From Lingula anatina (lineage: Eukaryota > Brachiopoda > Lingulata > Lingulida > Lingulidae), in contig NW_019773907.1 in assembly GCF_001039355.2 (NCBI RefSeq), positions 1 through 35,161 of the forward strand: a DNA stretch of 35,161 nucleotides, given 5' to 3'. The notes under the pieces are model-generated. The model had not been told where the DNA came from and searched no databases. It was given only the letters and a program-made list of their open reading frames with translations. Positions 8,599-16,911 of the stretch are shown in pieces; position 1 is the first letter of the stretch; every line of letters begins with the position of its first letter. Position numbers and translations under genes: made by a program.

Positions 8599-11342
8599 GT
8601 TAATTCTCCCTTGTATGTGCAATTTACAGTGCATTTTGCCCTTGCACATTGTCAGCCTCTACATCTGCACCTACATGCACACTGGAGCAACTCTGGACAA
8701 GTCCATAGCTTCTGGCAAATGTGTCAACTTAGGCCCAATGTTCCGCACAAGTCCAACCAGAGTGAGCACATGGTACCTGATGACATGGCAACGTAGTGCT
8801 GATTCAGATATGTTCATCTCGCAAGAATACTCTTATATTGTTGTAGAGCAGCCTTGGTGGAAGTAAGATATGGCATCTAACGGCCTTTGGGTGTGAACAG
8901 AAACTTTTGAACTTCATTGATTAACAAATAGAATTAAAATAGAACCATGCAGGTGTATTTAAGTTACTTGGTAGAGAATAGAAACTGACAAAATACAATG
9001 TGAAAAAACTTTTTAGAAAATATTGAACAAAATGAAAAATATCTTGGAAATCTGGTCTCTGAGAAACCTTTCAATAATAGGAAAGTCAACAGTGGTTAAA
9101 CCTTAAGTATTTCTCATCTTACGTAGGGCATGTATAAACTCTCCTACCAGCCCCCCCCTCCCTCAATACTTAAAATATGCATATCATATTTAACTTTATC
9201 AGGAATGGGAAAAGATACAAAATAAAATGAGCAAGGATGGTGTCTGATTACAAAAATGGACGGTAAAGGTACCGCAAATAAAAATTTTACCAAGGCCCTA
9301 AACTTTACATGGCTTAAAAGACTTCTTTATGAAGAAAANTGCATTTCATTCTTGCTTACATCGCGAACGATCTCCCGATGATGATATGAAAATTGCCTTT
9401 TCGTCTCGCTCGGATCGCGAACGATCTCCCTCTGACGATCTTACGCAAACAAAGTCTTGACGATATTACGCGAACGATTCTCCACTGAAGATATGCCGTG
9501 AGCGGGGGAAGGGGGGTTAATGATAAAATGAAAAATATATATTATTTATAAAATTCAAAGGGGGAGGGAGGGTTAAAATAATGATCTCCTGCTGACGATC
9601 TTCCACAAACGAGGTTCCCTTGAACTAATATGAAAAGTGCATTTTATTCTCGCTTACATCGCGAACGATCTGCCGCTGAAGATATGAAGATTGCCTTTTC
9701 GTCTCTCTCAAATCGCAAACGATCTCCCGCTGATGATCTTACGCGAACGGAGTCCGCTACAAATATGAAAATTATCTTCTCGTTTCGTTTGGATCGCGAA
9801 CGATCTGTTGACGATATTACGCGAACGATTCTCCGCTGAAGATATGAATATTGCCATCTCGTCCCATTCGCATTGCGAACGATCTCCATGTACAAGCCAG
9901 GTAATCGTTAAATGGTCCTAAATTGAACATGGACATGAATAGAAGTGACGGATACATTTCACTTCGAGATAATATCTTGATTTTTTCATTGTGTCTTCCT
10001 CATTTAGGACAGCCGCCGATAACAATAACGGCGTTACAAATGACAAAGCCGCGGCCTGTGACTTCTATTTACCGGCTTGATAACGCACCTTAAGCCAGGT
10101 AATAGTAATGAAACTAAAGACAAAAGGCCGACGTTCCCGCAACTGAGAACGGGAATTCACATCTAAACCATCTATATTGTGAGTAACCGCTCGCAGGGGC
10201 GCACTATTGTTCCTATCTCCCATTGAGAGTGTTATCAGCAATGATATCCTGATCGTATCATTGTCTTGAATCAACTGACGCATTACCTTCATGTTTGAGC
10301 TGGACAACGCGGCCATATTTGGTGACGAACTTTTCAAAAATTATCGAGTACCTCATTTTCAAGGTCGACGAAGTTTTCAAAGGGAAAAAAATTACGTCGG
10401 CGGAAAATCGTCTGCCGACGAAATTTTCAAGAACGACGAAATTTTCAAGACTTTACCGTACTTAAAAAGGGAAAATGTTGGGGGGAAAAATCTGATCACT
10501 TCAGTGAAAATTGCTCTCTTTATTTATATGACAAAATGCTGTCAGAACAAATACCATCAAATTAATCTTGACTGGATCATGGTACACAATGTAGCATTGT
10601 TAACATTATCTTTCCCAACTAAAAGAAAAACTGGATGTACATTAACAATTTTACCCAATACTAAAAAAAACTTAAGGTGAACATCAACATTTTAAAAACT
10701 GGCAATAAGAATCTTAGAAATTAATGCAATAATCTCATAATTTCTATTATAATTTTAGTAGCTGAAAAAAAAAAAAGAATATTTGTTCATTAAATAAGGA
10801 CCAAAGTGTCACTTCTCGCCAAACTTCAACTTACCCAGGCATTCCACTCTGGATACTATCTATAAGCCCCAGAGAAACATCCACCTTGGCCAGAACAAAA
10901 GCCAGGACAATGCTGACAGTAAACACCCAACTTATGGGGGCTGCTGGATACATGATGTTGATGAGGCGGTTCTTAAATAAATATATATGATAAATAGGTC
11001 TATGTACCATATTCTTAGAAGTTCTATAAAAATATTTAAACATGTAACTCTTCAATGTAATTCTTTGTACAGTAAGAATAGCATTTAAGTAAACAACAGC
11101 AACAGCTAAGCAACATCTTTTCAGCAACATGCCTCTTTGGTGGTTAATCATAACTACCATAAAGACAATGAAATTTGTTTTTAAAAATCTGAAATACTTA
11201 CCTTGAATCTGGCAATCCTTTTCTTCCATGATCGAACCCCACTCTCCCATACAGCATGGAGGGCATCATGGTTCACATCGAAGTTGACTCCCTCATGAGT
11301 GATAGTAAAAGAAAAAGCCACAGCAGCATGTGCCTCTGCCAT
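2121..11342 (-). CDS. CPT1: carnitine O-palmitoyltransferase 1 (whole gene, two internal exon groups missing)
   Basis: CPT1 transfers long-chain acyl groups from CoA to carnitine at the mitochondrial outer membrane. It is the malonyl-CoA-inhibited rate-limiting step of fatty acid import for beta-oxidation. Coding exons in transcript order are 11342-11202, 10971-10835, [gap], 7714-7630, 7381-7267, 7028-6872, 6638-6591, 6362-6255, 5983-5958, then 5328-5263 or 4495-4433, [gap], 3418-3284, 3163-2975, 2737-2660, 2417-2325 and 2189-2121. All junctions shown have GT/AG and compatible phases. The protein starts [10 protein letters not shown], with the Glu and His known to matter for malonyl-CoA sensitivity. 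It has one visible membrane segment, the EHSWADAP catalytic motif, and family blocks such as [21 protein letters not shown] and [16 protein letters not shown]. About 480 of an expected ~770 residues are present. The missing ~210 (second membrane segment and first catalytic part) and ~83 residues fall where single n bases sit. Confidence 0.96.
2325..2417 (-). CDS. CPT1: CPT1 exon: [10 protein letters not shown] block
   Basis: 31 codons, phase 0 at both ends. [16 protein letters not shown] and the following FFHISCK match the conserved carnitine acyltransferase strand near the carnitine/CoA site. The donor is GTAAGT. Confidence 0.95.
2577..2614 (+). repeat. (TG)n microsatellite
   Basis: A 38-nt pure TG run followed by CACGCACACACATGCATGCA. 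In the CPT1 transcript it is a CA repeat beginning about 45 nt downstream of the donor of the 2660-2737 exon. Confidence 0.98.
2660..2737 (-). CDS. CPT1: CPT1 exon: GGGFGP block
   Basis: 26 codons, phase 0. It runs from [10 protein letters not shown] to CAGGGFGP. The glycine-rich end is the family's SGGGFGPV motif. The first half is variable in CPT1 proteins. Confidence 0.93.
2888..2932 (+). repeat. (GA)n microsatellite
   Basis: A roughly 45-nt GA run, read as CU repeats in the CPT1 pre-mRNA. It lies 43 nt after the donor of the 2975-3163 exon. Confidence 0.98.
2975..3163 (-). CDS. CPT1: CPT1 exon: [10 protein letters not shown] block
   Basis: 63 codons, phase 0. It contains [32 protein letters not shown] and EPWRLSTSQ, all hallmark strings of the CPT1 catalytic domain that line the acyl and CoA sites. 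The donor is GTATGT. Confidence 0.97.
3284..3418 (-). CDS. CPT1: CPT1 exon: [17 protein letters not shown] block
   Basis: 45 codons, phase 0, starting DAGKFC and ending [25 protein letters not shown] is the conserved CoA/carnitine-binding segment. The 120-nt intron after it is in frame and free of stops (see findings). Confidence 0.97.
3878..3878. other. single n: probable undersized scaffold join
   Basis: One ambiguous base sits in the CPT1 interval between the alternative exon 4433-4495 and the exon ending at 3418. Family comparison requires ~83 residues in this interval. No coding sequence for them is visible on the minus strand of 3419-4432. Confidence 0.65.
4433..4495 (-). CDS. CPT1: CPT1 alternative exon, copy b (downstream copy)
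   Basis: This 63-nt exon completes the Trp codon (TG|G) and then encodes [20 protein letters not shown] plus GG of a Gly codon. The acceptor is TTTCTTTAG and the donor GTAATT. The first 33 nt match copy a (5263-5328) at 30 positions, then the two diverge. The Asp after Ala is the second residue of the HxxxD catalytic motif. It is one codon shorter than copy a. Its M-x-I-D string resembles the vertebrate sequence more than copy a does at that point. Confidence 0.88.
5263..5328 (-). CDS. CPT1: CPT1 alternative exon, copy a (upstream copy)
   Basis: This 66-nt exon has the same phases as copy b. It encodes [21 protein letters not shown] and the start of a Gly codon. The acceptor is GATTCTTAG and the donor GTATGA. 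Its length (21 residues to the Gly) equals that of vertebrate CPT1. Copies a and b occupy the same place in the protein, so a transcript would normally use one or the other. Confidence 0.9.
5958..5983 (-). CDS. CPT1: CPT1 26-nt microexon with the catalytic His
   Basis: It encodes IGFNAEHS plus TG of a Trp codon, with an AATTCTAG acceptor and GTAAGT donor. The His is the general base of the HxxxD motif (H473 in mammalian CPT1A). The phases fit the exon before (ending NGR) and both alternative exons after (starting with G to complete TGG). Confidence 0.9.
6003..6019. repeat. short (TA)n repeat
   Basis: A TA dinucleotide run in the intron just upstream, in the transcript, of the 26-nt microexon. 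Confidence 0.9.
6255..6362 (-). CDS. CPT1: CPT1 exon: DRWFDK block
   Basis: 36 codons, phase 0. It holds [19 protein letters not shown], then [10 protein letters not shown]. The Asn of ANGR aligns with a mammalian residue (N464) linked to malonyl-CoA sensitivity. The donor is GTGAGT. Confidence 0.96.
6591..6638 (-). CDS. CPT1: CPT1 short exon: [16 protein letters not shown]
   Basis: 16 codons, phase 0, between EK and [10 protein letters not shown]. It matches the AFFVTLDE strand of the family. The splice sites are TTTTCCAG and GTGAGG. Confidence 0.93.
6872..7028 (-). CDS. CPT1: CPT1 exon: [10 protein letters not shown] block
   Basis: 157 nt, encoding [27 protein letters not shown], then [14 protein letters not shown]. 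These are diagnostic CPT1 strings. The splice sites are TTACCAG and GTAAAA. Confidence 0.97.
7267..7381 (-). CDS. CPT1: CPT1 exon: [11 protein letters not shown] block
   Basis: 115 nt, encoding [18 protein letters not shown], then the [20 protein letters not shown] segment. It continues ETD split across the preceding junction. Confidence 0.97.
7630..7714 (-). CDS. CPT1: CPT1 exon: [13 protein letters not shown] block
   Basis: 85 nt, encoding [18 protein letters not shown], then LPGVET. It matches the LLGSTIPLCSAQWERMF segment at about residue 310 of mammalian CPT1. The acceptor is TTATTTTTCAG. The exons that should precede it in the transcript are not in the window. Confidence 0.96.
7960..8320. 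repeat. probable dispersed repeat with GTTGC...GCAAC palindromes
   Basis: A palindrome GTTGCTTAGCAAC lies at 8117-8129, followed by GTTGCTATGG. Related CCTTAGTAACAAGC (about 8151) and CCCTAGCAACAAGC (about 8305) occur further on. Clusters of GTTGC/GCAAC motifs with little coding potential are typical of invertebrate dispersed repeats. I cannot name the family. Confidence 0.4.
8554..8598. repeat. (AAT)n microsatellite
   Basis: An uninterrupted TAA repeat of about 45 nt. Confidence 0.97.
9339..9339. other. single n: probable undersized scaffold join
   Basis: The second lone ambiguous base of the window. It lies in the CPT1 interval where ~210 residues of coding sequence are missing. Sequence character changes here, from ordinary AT-rich DNA to CpG-containing tandem repeats. 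Confidence 0.65.
9340..9890 (+). repeat. diverged ~80-bp tandem repeat rich in CGAACGATCT
   Basis: Units begin ATATGAARATTGCC, then TTTTCGTCTC, then TCGCGAACGATCTCC. Starts near 9385, 9629, 9682, 9763 and 9841 give spacings of about 53, 81 and 78 nt in the second half. A G-rich, AT-rich stretch (about 9495-9585) interrupts the array and itself has two GGGGGA-type runs followed by GGTTA. The CpG density is far above the surrounding introns. Confidence 0.7.
9960..10450. promoter_or_regulatory. CpG-rich island inside the CPT1 intron
   Basis: This stretch has many CpGs (e.g. GCCGCGGCC near 10050, and CGGCGTT). It has a four-fold GACGAANTTTTCAA repeat at about 10323, 10368, 10418 and 10437, and an inverted repeat CGTCGGC/GCCGACG near 10400. 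On the minus strand a well-contexted ATGGCCGCG at about 10318 opens [10 protein letters not shown] and then meets a GTAATG donor. It could be an internal promoter, a first exon of an unidentified gene, or repeat sequence. Confidence 0.3.
10835..10971 (-). CDS. CPT1: CPT1 exon 2 (residues 48-92): first membrane segment
   Basis: It encodes [15 protein letters not shown], then a hydrophobic run to about residue 77 ([13 protein letters not shown]), then [12 protein letters not shown]. This matches transmembrane helix 1 of CPT1 (the ...VYPASPSSW..., YAKIDPSLGII pattern). The splice sites are TTATTTAAG and GTAAGT. Confidence 0.95.
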
Positions 11343-11352
11343 CTTGTCAGAT
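11202..11352 (-). CDS. CPT1: CPT1 first coding exon (residues 1-47)
   Basis: ATG is at 11342-11340 (context AAGATGG). It is followed by [18 protein letters not shown] and ends [10 protein letters not shown] before a GTAAGT donor. Bases 11352-11343 are 5' UTR after a CATTTTCCAG acceptor, so at least one non-coding exon lies upstream. The N-terminus is very close to vertebrate CPT1A and keeps Glu3 and His5. This is the cytosolic regulatory segment. Confidence 0.96.
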
Positions 11353-12342
11353 CTGGAAAATGATAACAACACTTATATCTAAACTGGAAGTTATGTTACA
11401 TGGATTTCTTCTACTTTCTCTGAATAAGCCATCATTTTTCTATAAAAGCTACCATAAAGTACCAAATAGAAAAGGGAAAAGATGTTCAAAACAGATGAAG
11501 TTGTTCAAAACTAGATCAAGCCAAACATTTGATATACACATAGAACATATGAAAAAATATATATTCCTACGCAAGAAGTATATGCTGCACCTTTGAGCTA
11601 TAAATATGATAAGATAAATACAGCAAAAGGCCATCCAGGAATATCAAGATTATCCTATAAAAACACGATCAGTTTTACCATGAAAATGTATCTAGAAAAA
11701 CATACTTCAAATTGCGGAGGTCCTTTTTATAATGACAAAATTTGGGTGAATTATTATAAAAAGATATCATTGTCTGACAAATTAACTAGTACTCAATTAT
11801 AGTATTTTCTAACTAATATACTATTAAATATGTTAGTCACTATGAACCGACATATATGTGTTACATAGCAAAAAAAAAAGTTTTATTGGGCTGTTTTGCA
11901 AAAGTAAAAATGCAAAGGGAACCAGAAAATCAATCACCTGTGACAAAGAACCCAAGATATAAATCACAATATATGCAAGAGTGAAAAACATCCTGTTAAA
12001 TTGATATCTCACTCATATCAATCCAACAAATACATGATACTGATTTACAAATTTGAAGCTCAAGAATGAATGGCAAAATGCTATGCAGACCATTGCTGAT
12101 ACCAGGTAACCTTCCAATAAAAATCTGCATATTATGGTTTCTTATCAGATCATCTACCTTTGTTCCTCACAGAAGGTGTACCAGTCTCTTCTAATTCTCA
12201 TATTCATTTGAATCATAGCATACATTTTCAAAATCAGTATGTGCTTGATACCAGATACAAGTTGAATTGTAGATTCTCTATATTTATACAAGCAGTTGAT
12301 AGTAGATTACTGTACACTGTAAAACTGCCATATCATACCTGG

Positions 12343-12511
12343 CTGGGGTAGCGCAATTTTTTTCGCTTAGCCAAATCACCAATTTTTTGTTAATTTGTTA
12401 TCAAAATGGTTATAATTTGACTAAAACAAGTCAAATCAAGCCCTTTTTCTTTAGCCAATTTAAGTAAGTTTTAGCATTTTGCTAAATTGGCAAGTGTTAG
12501 CGCTACCCCAG
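12343..12511. mobile_element. 169-bp foldback/MITE-like element
   Basis: Perfect inverted ends GGCTGGGGTAGCGC (12341-12354) and GCGCTACCCCAGCC (12500-12513). If the element is taken as CTGGGG...CCCCAG, a direct 5-bp CCTGG flanks both sides (12338-12342, 12512-12516) and would be the target-site duplication. The inside is AT-rich, non-coding and has partial inner inverted repeats around AGCCAATTT. Confidence 0.72.
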
Positions 12512-13601
12512 CCTGGGACTGTTAAGAACAAAACTTATAAATATATATTTTATTCAAAGGCTCTTAATAAACAAATAAATTAGGTCAAATACTCCACTAT
12601 CAGCCCTATCTTTGTCCTTCACTTATAATTGTCTTATTTCATTGGTAAAGGGTAATTTTTTAAATACAAATATTAATTGTATGTTTAATTATCCAATAGC
12701 AGCTCAGTCCTGTTGGTAGGAAAGTTTCATGTTTCTTCCAGATAAGCCCTCTTCTTATTCAAGAAAGGGCCCTCTCTTAATTCAATTTTATTCTAGGTTC
12801 TAACAACACTCATTAATTCATAATAAAAAGGGCCACCTTTTTTTTTTTTTTAGAAAAATACCCCCCTGCCCCCTTTGAAACTGCTGGTCATAGGCTTGGG
12901 ACATCACATATAAATCAAGCTTTCTTTAAAGCTTTGAAAAAGTATGTTATTGTGAGAAGAATTATTTTAAAAAGCATTTACTTATCACAGAAATAGAGAG
13001 CTTTTAGGTAAATGCCCATAAAACACAATGATATGTACAAAATGTACGTAAATCTTGAAGTCTAACTTCCATAAAATTTATGCAAGATAAAACATTGGAA
13101 AGTCAGGTTAAGACATGCAACTCTCATGTACAATGAGGGTTTACATGAGGGTTTATGTTTTGCACCTTGGAACATACAGTACGAACTTGAAACAATAATT
13201 AATTCTTTCCCAAGCTCGTTAATTATAATTTATATCTGTGTTATATACCTGTACAATACTACACCTGTCTGGGCCCGGGGAATCACTTGCTGTGATTAAC
13301 TCCCATAATTTCTAAAATAACTTGACTATATAACCAAACTAAACTTAAATCTGCTTTGACATGCAATCTTTTATAAACTTTTAACATTAATGCAAGAAAT
13401 TATTTTAAACAAGAATTAGACTTTTATCTTCTATCTTGTTTACGTATTCCTCGAGTGGGTACAAACTTGGGTAATTCGTTTTGTGGTTGGAAATTTGCAT
13501 ACTCAGTAAGAACAAAACTATGGGAAGGCACCAATACAAAACCATTCATTTGGTGCAGATTTTGACAAAGTTCACATCAGTATAGCAGATGCATGCCCCT
13601 T

Positions 13602-13676
13602 ATGATTATGTTTCAAGAAAACGGAGATTTACCTGATAACAAAACAGCTGACAGCGTCTTCACCTCTCAGATCCAG
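13602..13676 (+). other. candidate 5' exon of the Rabin8 gene with upstream ORF
   Basis: 25 open codons from ATG (MIMFQENGDLPDNK...) end at ATCCAG before a GTGAGG donor. Spliced to the acceptor at 16544, the frame reads Val then TAG at 16547-16549. It would therefore be an upstream ORF closing 12 nt before the main ATG, not an N-terminal extension. It overlaps the antisense CPT1 candidate exon. Confidence 0.25.
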
Positions 13677-13700
13677 GTGAGGCCTCGGTTTGGAAATCTC
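13633..13700 (-). other. candidate non-coding first exon of CPT1
   Basis: The minus strand reads ...CTGTTTTGTTATCAG followed by a GTAAAT donor at 13632. It could supply the 5' UTR exon that the acceptor before the CPT1 start requires. The 5' edge is arbitrary. There is no transcript evidence. Confidence 0.3.
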
Positions 13701-14998
13701 GTTCTAATTTTTGGGATTTAGTAACCCAATTAAACTTTTGTGGTGCACAGAATTTTCAGTAACCGAAATCAATGGACATTTTGAGTGCCAGAGTAAATCT
13801 AAAGCGTTTACATATTACATATTAACTCCTTTAAAAAGTTTAAAATCTTTATTATCTGCTAAAACTATACGAGATCGTACGAGACTACAACGTCACGCAT
13901 CAAAGTCTTGATGTAAACATTCATGAAAACTTTCCCAGTCTACACAAGGAGAGTGTGTGAACATTGGTATTTTGGAGATCATCAACCAGCATAAATGAGA
14001 GGGCAACCTCACAAAGTGAGTCGAAGACAAGGTTATATTAATGCTGATTTAAATTTGAAATAGATACAGTGTATGTAGTTTGCACTAAAACAAAACCTAG
14101 TTAGAATGTTTGAACTGCCAGTGTGTAAACAGTTCGAACAAGTATCCACCCCTTTCCTCGATTTGGGTTTGGCTAATATATATTATCTGGTTGATATAAT
14201 AGTTCTCCGCCGTTGATTACTATTCTCATCGGTATACTTTGATGTACATTAGTTGAAAGTTATTAATATCAGGCTCATTCATAAAGTTTGATCATAATGA
14301 AGTTAAATTATCGTTATCATTATCAATTTAGTTCTTTGAACCTAAATAACTGATAAGTTATTGGAATCGGACTTCGGTTATGTTGACAGAATTAGAGTGG
14401 ATTTTAATTTTGCGTATCAAATTAGTGATAAATATTGCATTCTGATTTTAGCAAAAAAAGTGAACAGTTATAAATAGATAAGGAAAACTTTAAGATTATG
14501 CTTCTCATTTTCACTTTAATTGAAATCCGGTAATTTGTTTACAACAAGGAAGTGTTGCCATATTTAGCACATTTTCCAATTATTGCTCTAATTTTAAGGC
14601 CCAAATGTTTCTTTTTTTTTTCTGTAGATTTCATTCATTTAGCCAGAGTACATGAGGCATTCCTACACAAATACCCCTCGCCTTCTCCCTCCCCCCTCTC
14701 CCAGGACATGCATAAAACTCAGTGTCATTCAGAAGAGTGATGTAAAAACTTTTTTTTTAATACAATGAAGCCTGGAGTAGCAAGGCAGTTCATCTTTTTT
14801 ATTTGGTGAAAGCTAAAGGCTTACTTATGAGTCCAGTTTCAAATAGGGTTTGGTCTATTCAACTTGACCACACCCATCTGGCTGGCTTCACATTATTAAT
14901 ATATCCTGGAAATTGGTCTCAACTTTAAGATGAAAAGCTTGGTCCACTTCTGTGATATTAAATCCATAGTCTGCCACTTCGGGACTGCCCATGGGGAC

Positions 14999-15138
14999 TC
15001 TTGCTGAATGCAAACAGATTGATAGACTAAGACGCTTCCTCTTGTTTTCAATGTACTCGTATAATCACCAGTTTTTCTGTAATGTACTCAACGCCAGGAG
15101 ACATTCTAATCTGTTTTATCTGATTGTGTTCAGCAAGA
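14999..15138 (+). mobile_element. MITE family copy 1 (140 bp)
   Basis: Inverted ends share TCTTGCTGAA and then a diverged CAAnCAGAT. The centre holds GTACTCGTATAATCAC (15053-15068), found again in inverted orientation at 33815-33830 within the second copy. It is non-coding. Confidence 0.65.
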
Positions 15139-16311
15139 ATCACATTGGATTTAGTACACAGTAAATAGGCCCATAAAATTTATTTTGAACAGTTCCTTAG
15201 ACAAAATAAGAACAAGGTGGAAAAATTAATCATGTCTTTCTTGTTACAAATCAAGTGCAGCATTTTATTTAATTGGATAACTATTGATATTTGGATAGAG
15301 AGGGGTCAAAAAAGGCATAGGAAGAAAAAGCGTAAAGCTTGTTACGAGTGAGGTTGAACCAAGTTGATGGGAAGTGTGACATACTTCTATATATCGACCA
15401 TATATATATATGTATATAAACAGCATGTGACTCTAATATCTATATAACATTATTTATGACCTCTGGTTATGGTATGTGGAATATTTTTAAATTACACACC
15501 ATGGTCAGCAGTGCCTAAGATATATGATAATGGGGACATCCTGTCAAATTGGATCTACTAGTATTTTTGAGAATGACATGTATATCTGGAGGATGTAGTA
15601 TAAATAATTTTATTTGTCATTTCCACTCCAATGCCAGTTCATTTGATCATCTTGACTTCAAAATTAAGTGTTATGGATACTCCTCCATTTGTCATTCAAT
15701 GCAATTCAATAAATTGATACAATTTGCCTACAGTATGTATGTGTGTATATTCAAAAAGTTAATGAAATATGTGTTAGTCTGTTGATATTGCATCAAAGTT
15801 AATTTGAAAATGGTATAATTAAAAAAAATTAGTAAAGTTATTAACTTAAAATGTACAAGCTAGGATCCAACAAGTCAGTATTTTTCACATTTTACGTAGG
15901 CTTTACTTTTATCATTTTGATTGCCTGATCATAATTGCCTTATACTTTTGTAAATATGATAAAGGAAACAATTGGAAAAGACAATTATCTGAGGCATTGG
16001 TTTTAGCATACTTAACATTATAATCTCTGTTACAAATTTGAAATATACTCATGTGAAGCTGGATAAGATAAATGTGTAATCCTTAGTTTTGAAAAAGGTG
16101 GGGCAGAGTTTAACCAAAATATACCTAATGTCAATAATTTGTAATGGATGTTTGTTGGCAGAAAATAATATACAGTGATCAATAATATTGATTGAAGAGC
16201 TGAGTATCATTTGCTGTCTAACATTCATCAGTACTTAGCGTTGTACACTAAATTATTAATGCTAATATTTCAAGAGGAAAAATGGTGTTAATGAACCAAA
16301 TATAGAAGTCG

Positions 16312-16410
16312 CCCTGAGTTTCAGAGAAAAGTGGAAATATGCCTCTCTCCTGTCAGCAGGCCTCTCCCAGTAGTAGAAGGGGAATCTCTAATGCCTTTTA
16401 AAACTCAGGG
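16312..16410. repeat. inverted repeat CCCTGAGTTT / AAACTCAGGG
   Basis: A perfect 10-bp inverted repeat with 79 bases between, just upstream of the Rabin8 first coding exon. It may be a small foldback element or a hairpin. Confidence 0.55.
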
Positions 16411-16543
16411 TGCATGCAGCATGAGGTGCTAATAATTGAAGTATTTTCCCATGGTCTCTCCCTAAATAAAACATGCCCTAAGATCCTCCCCTTTCAGCAC
16501 CATGTATACATGACCTCATTATTATACATGTTACAAATTTCAG

Positions 16544-16911
16544 GTGTAGGCTTGGGGAGCTATGACTGACAGTGATTTGGCAGGCACCACCACATTAAAA
16601 ACTGCCATTGCAACGTCGGATGTAGCAGAGGGTTATAGTAGCAGAGGTAGTGGTGAAAGTGGTGATAAAACTAAGGAGAACAACAACCTGAAAGATCCCA
16701 CCATGCTGAGCACCGGTTTCGTCCAAATGAAAACTTCAAAAGTGACTCAAAGGCCCCAGGGAGATGATAGGGAGATGGCTCCCAGTGACAGTGGTGTAAA
16801 AGACGCTTCTGTAGTCAAAGGGCAATCTTTGTCAAGTTTGCCTAAAGATGAAAGGAATAAGCAGACTGAAAACACGCCTTTAGTCATAGTGAATGGAGAA
16901 CATGATAGAAG
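16544..16911 (+). CDS. RAB3IP: Rabin8 first coding exon (residues 1-116)
   Basis: The acceptor is AAATTTCAG. There are 18 nt of 5' UTR, and ATG is at 16562. The reading [15 protein letters not shown]... is Ser/Thr/Lys-rich and low in conservation, as in family N-termini. An in-frame-independent TAG lies just upstream at 16547-16549. The donor GTGAGT splits a Ser codon (AG|C). Confidence 0.85.

Larger units (their letters stand above)
7715..10834 (-). other. CPT1 intron interval lacking expected exons
   Basis: This 3.1-kb interval should hold exons for ~210 residues, including the second membrane segment. None is visible on either strand. It contains a dispersed-repeat-like block with GTTGCTTAGCAAC motifs (about 7960-8320), an AAT microsatellite, a single n at 9339, tandem repeats (9340-9890) and a CpG-rich stretch (about 9960-10450). 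Confidence 0.6.
13440..14250. promoter_or_regulatory. possible head-to-head promoter region
   Basis: This region lies between the divergent CPT1 and Rabin8 genes. It has more CpG than its neighbours (e.g. ACGAGATCGTACGAGAC near 13870 and ACGTCACG near 13891). No TATA box can be assigned with confidence. Confidence 0.3.
14251..16543 (+). other. 5' region / first intron upstream of Rabin8 coding start
   Basis: AT-rich sequence with no recognisable coding exon. It holds a MITE copy (14999-15138), a (TA)n-like palindromic stretch near 15400, and a 10-bp inverted repeat (16312-16410). Confidence 0.4.

Noticed and set aside
8611-8866. Overlapping plus ORFs (61 and 83 codons)
   Set aside because: No recognisable family, no supporting splice pattern, and inside the disturbed CPT1 interval.
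9340-9890. CRISPR-like array
   Set aside because: Units are diverged and contiguous, without regular unique spacers, and the DNA is animal nuclear.
10291-10680. 129-codon plus [18 protein letters not shown]...
   Set aside because: It is made of GACGAANTTTTCAA repeats and then AT-rich intron. No domain is recognised.
14552-14740. 62-codon ORF
   Set aside because: Low-complexity T and CCCTC runs, no family match.
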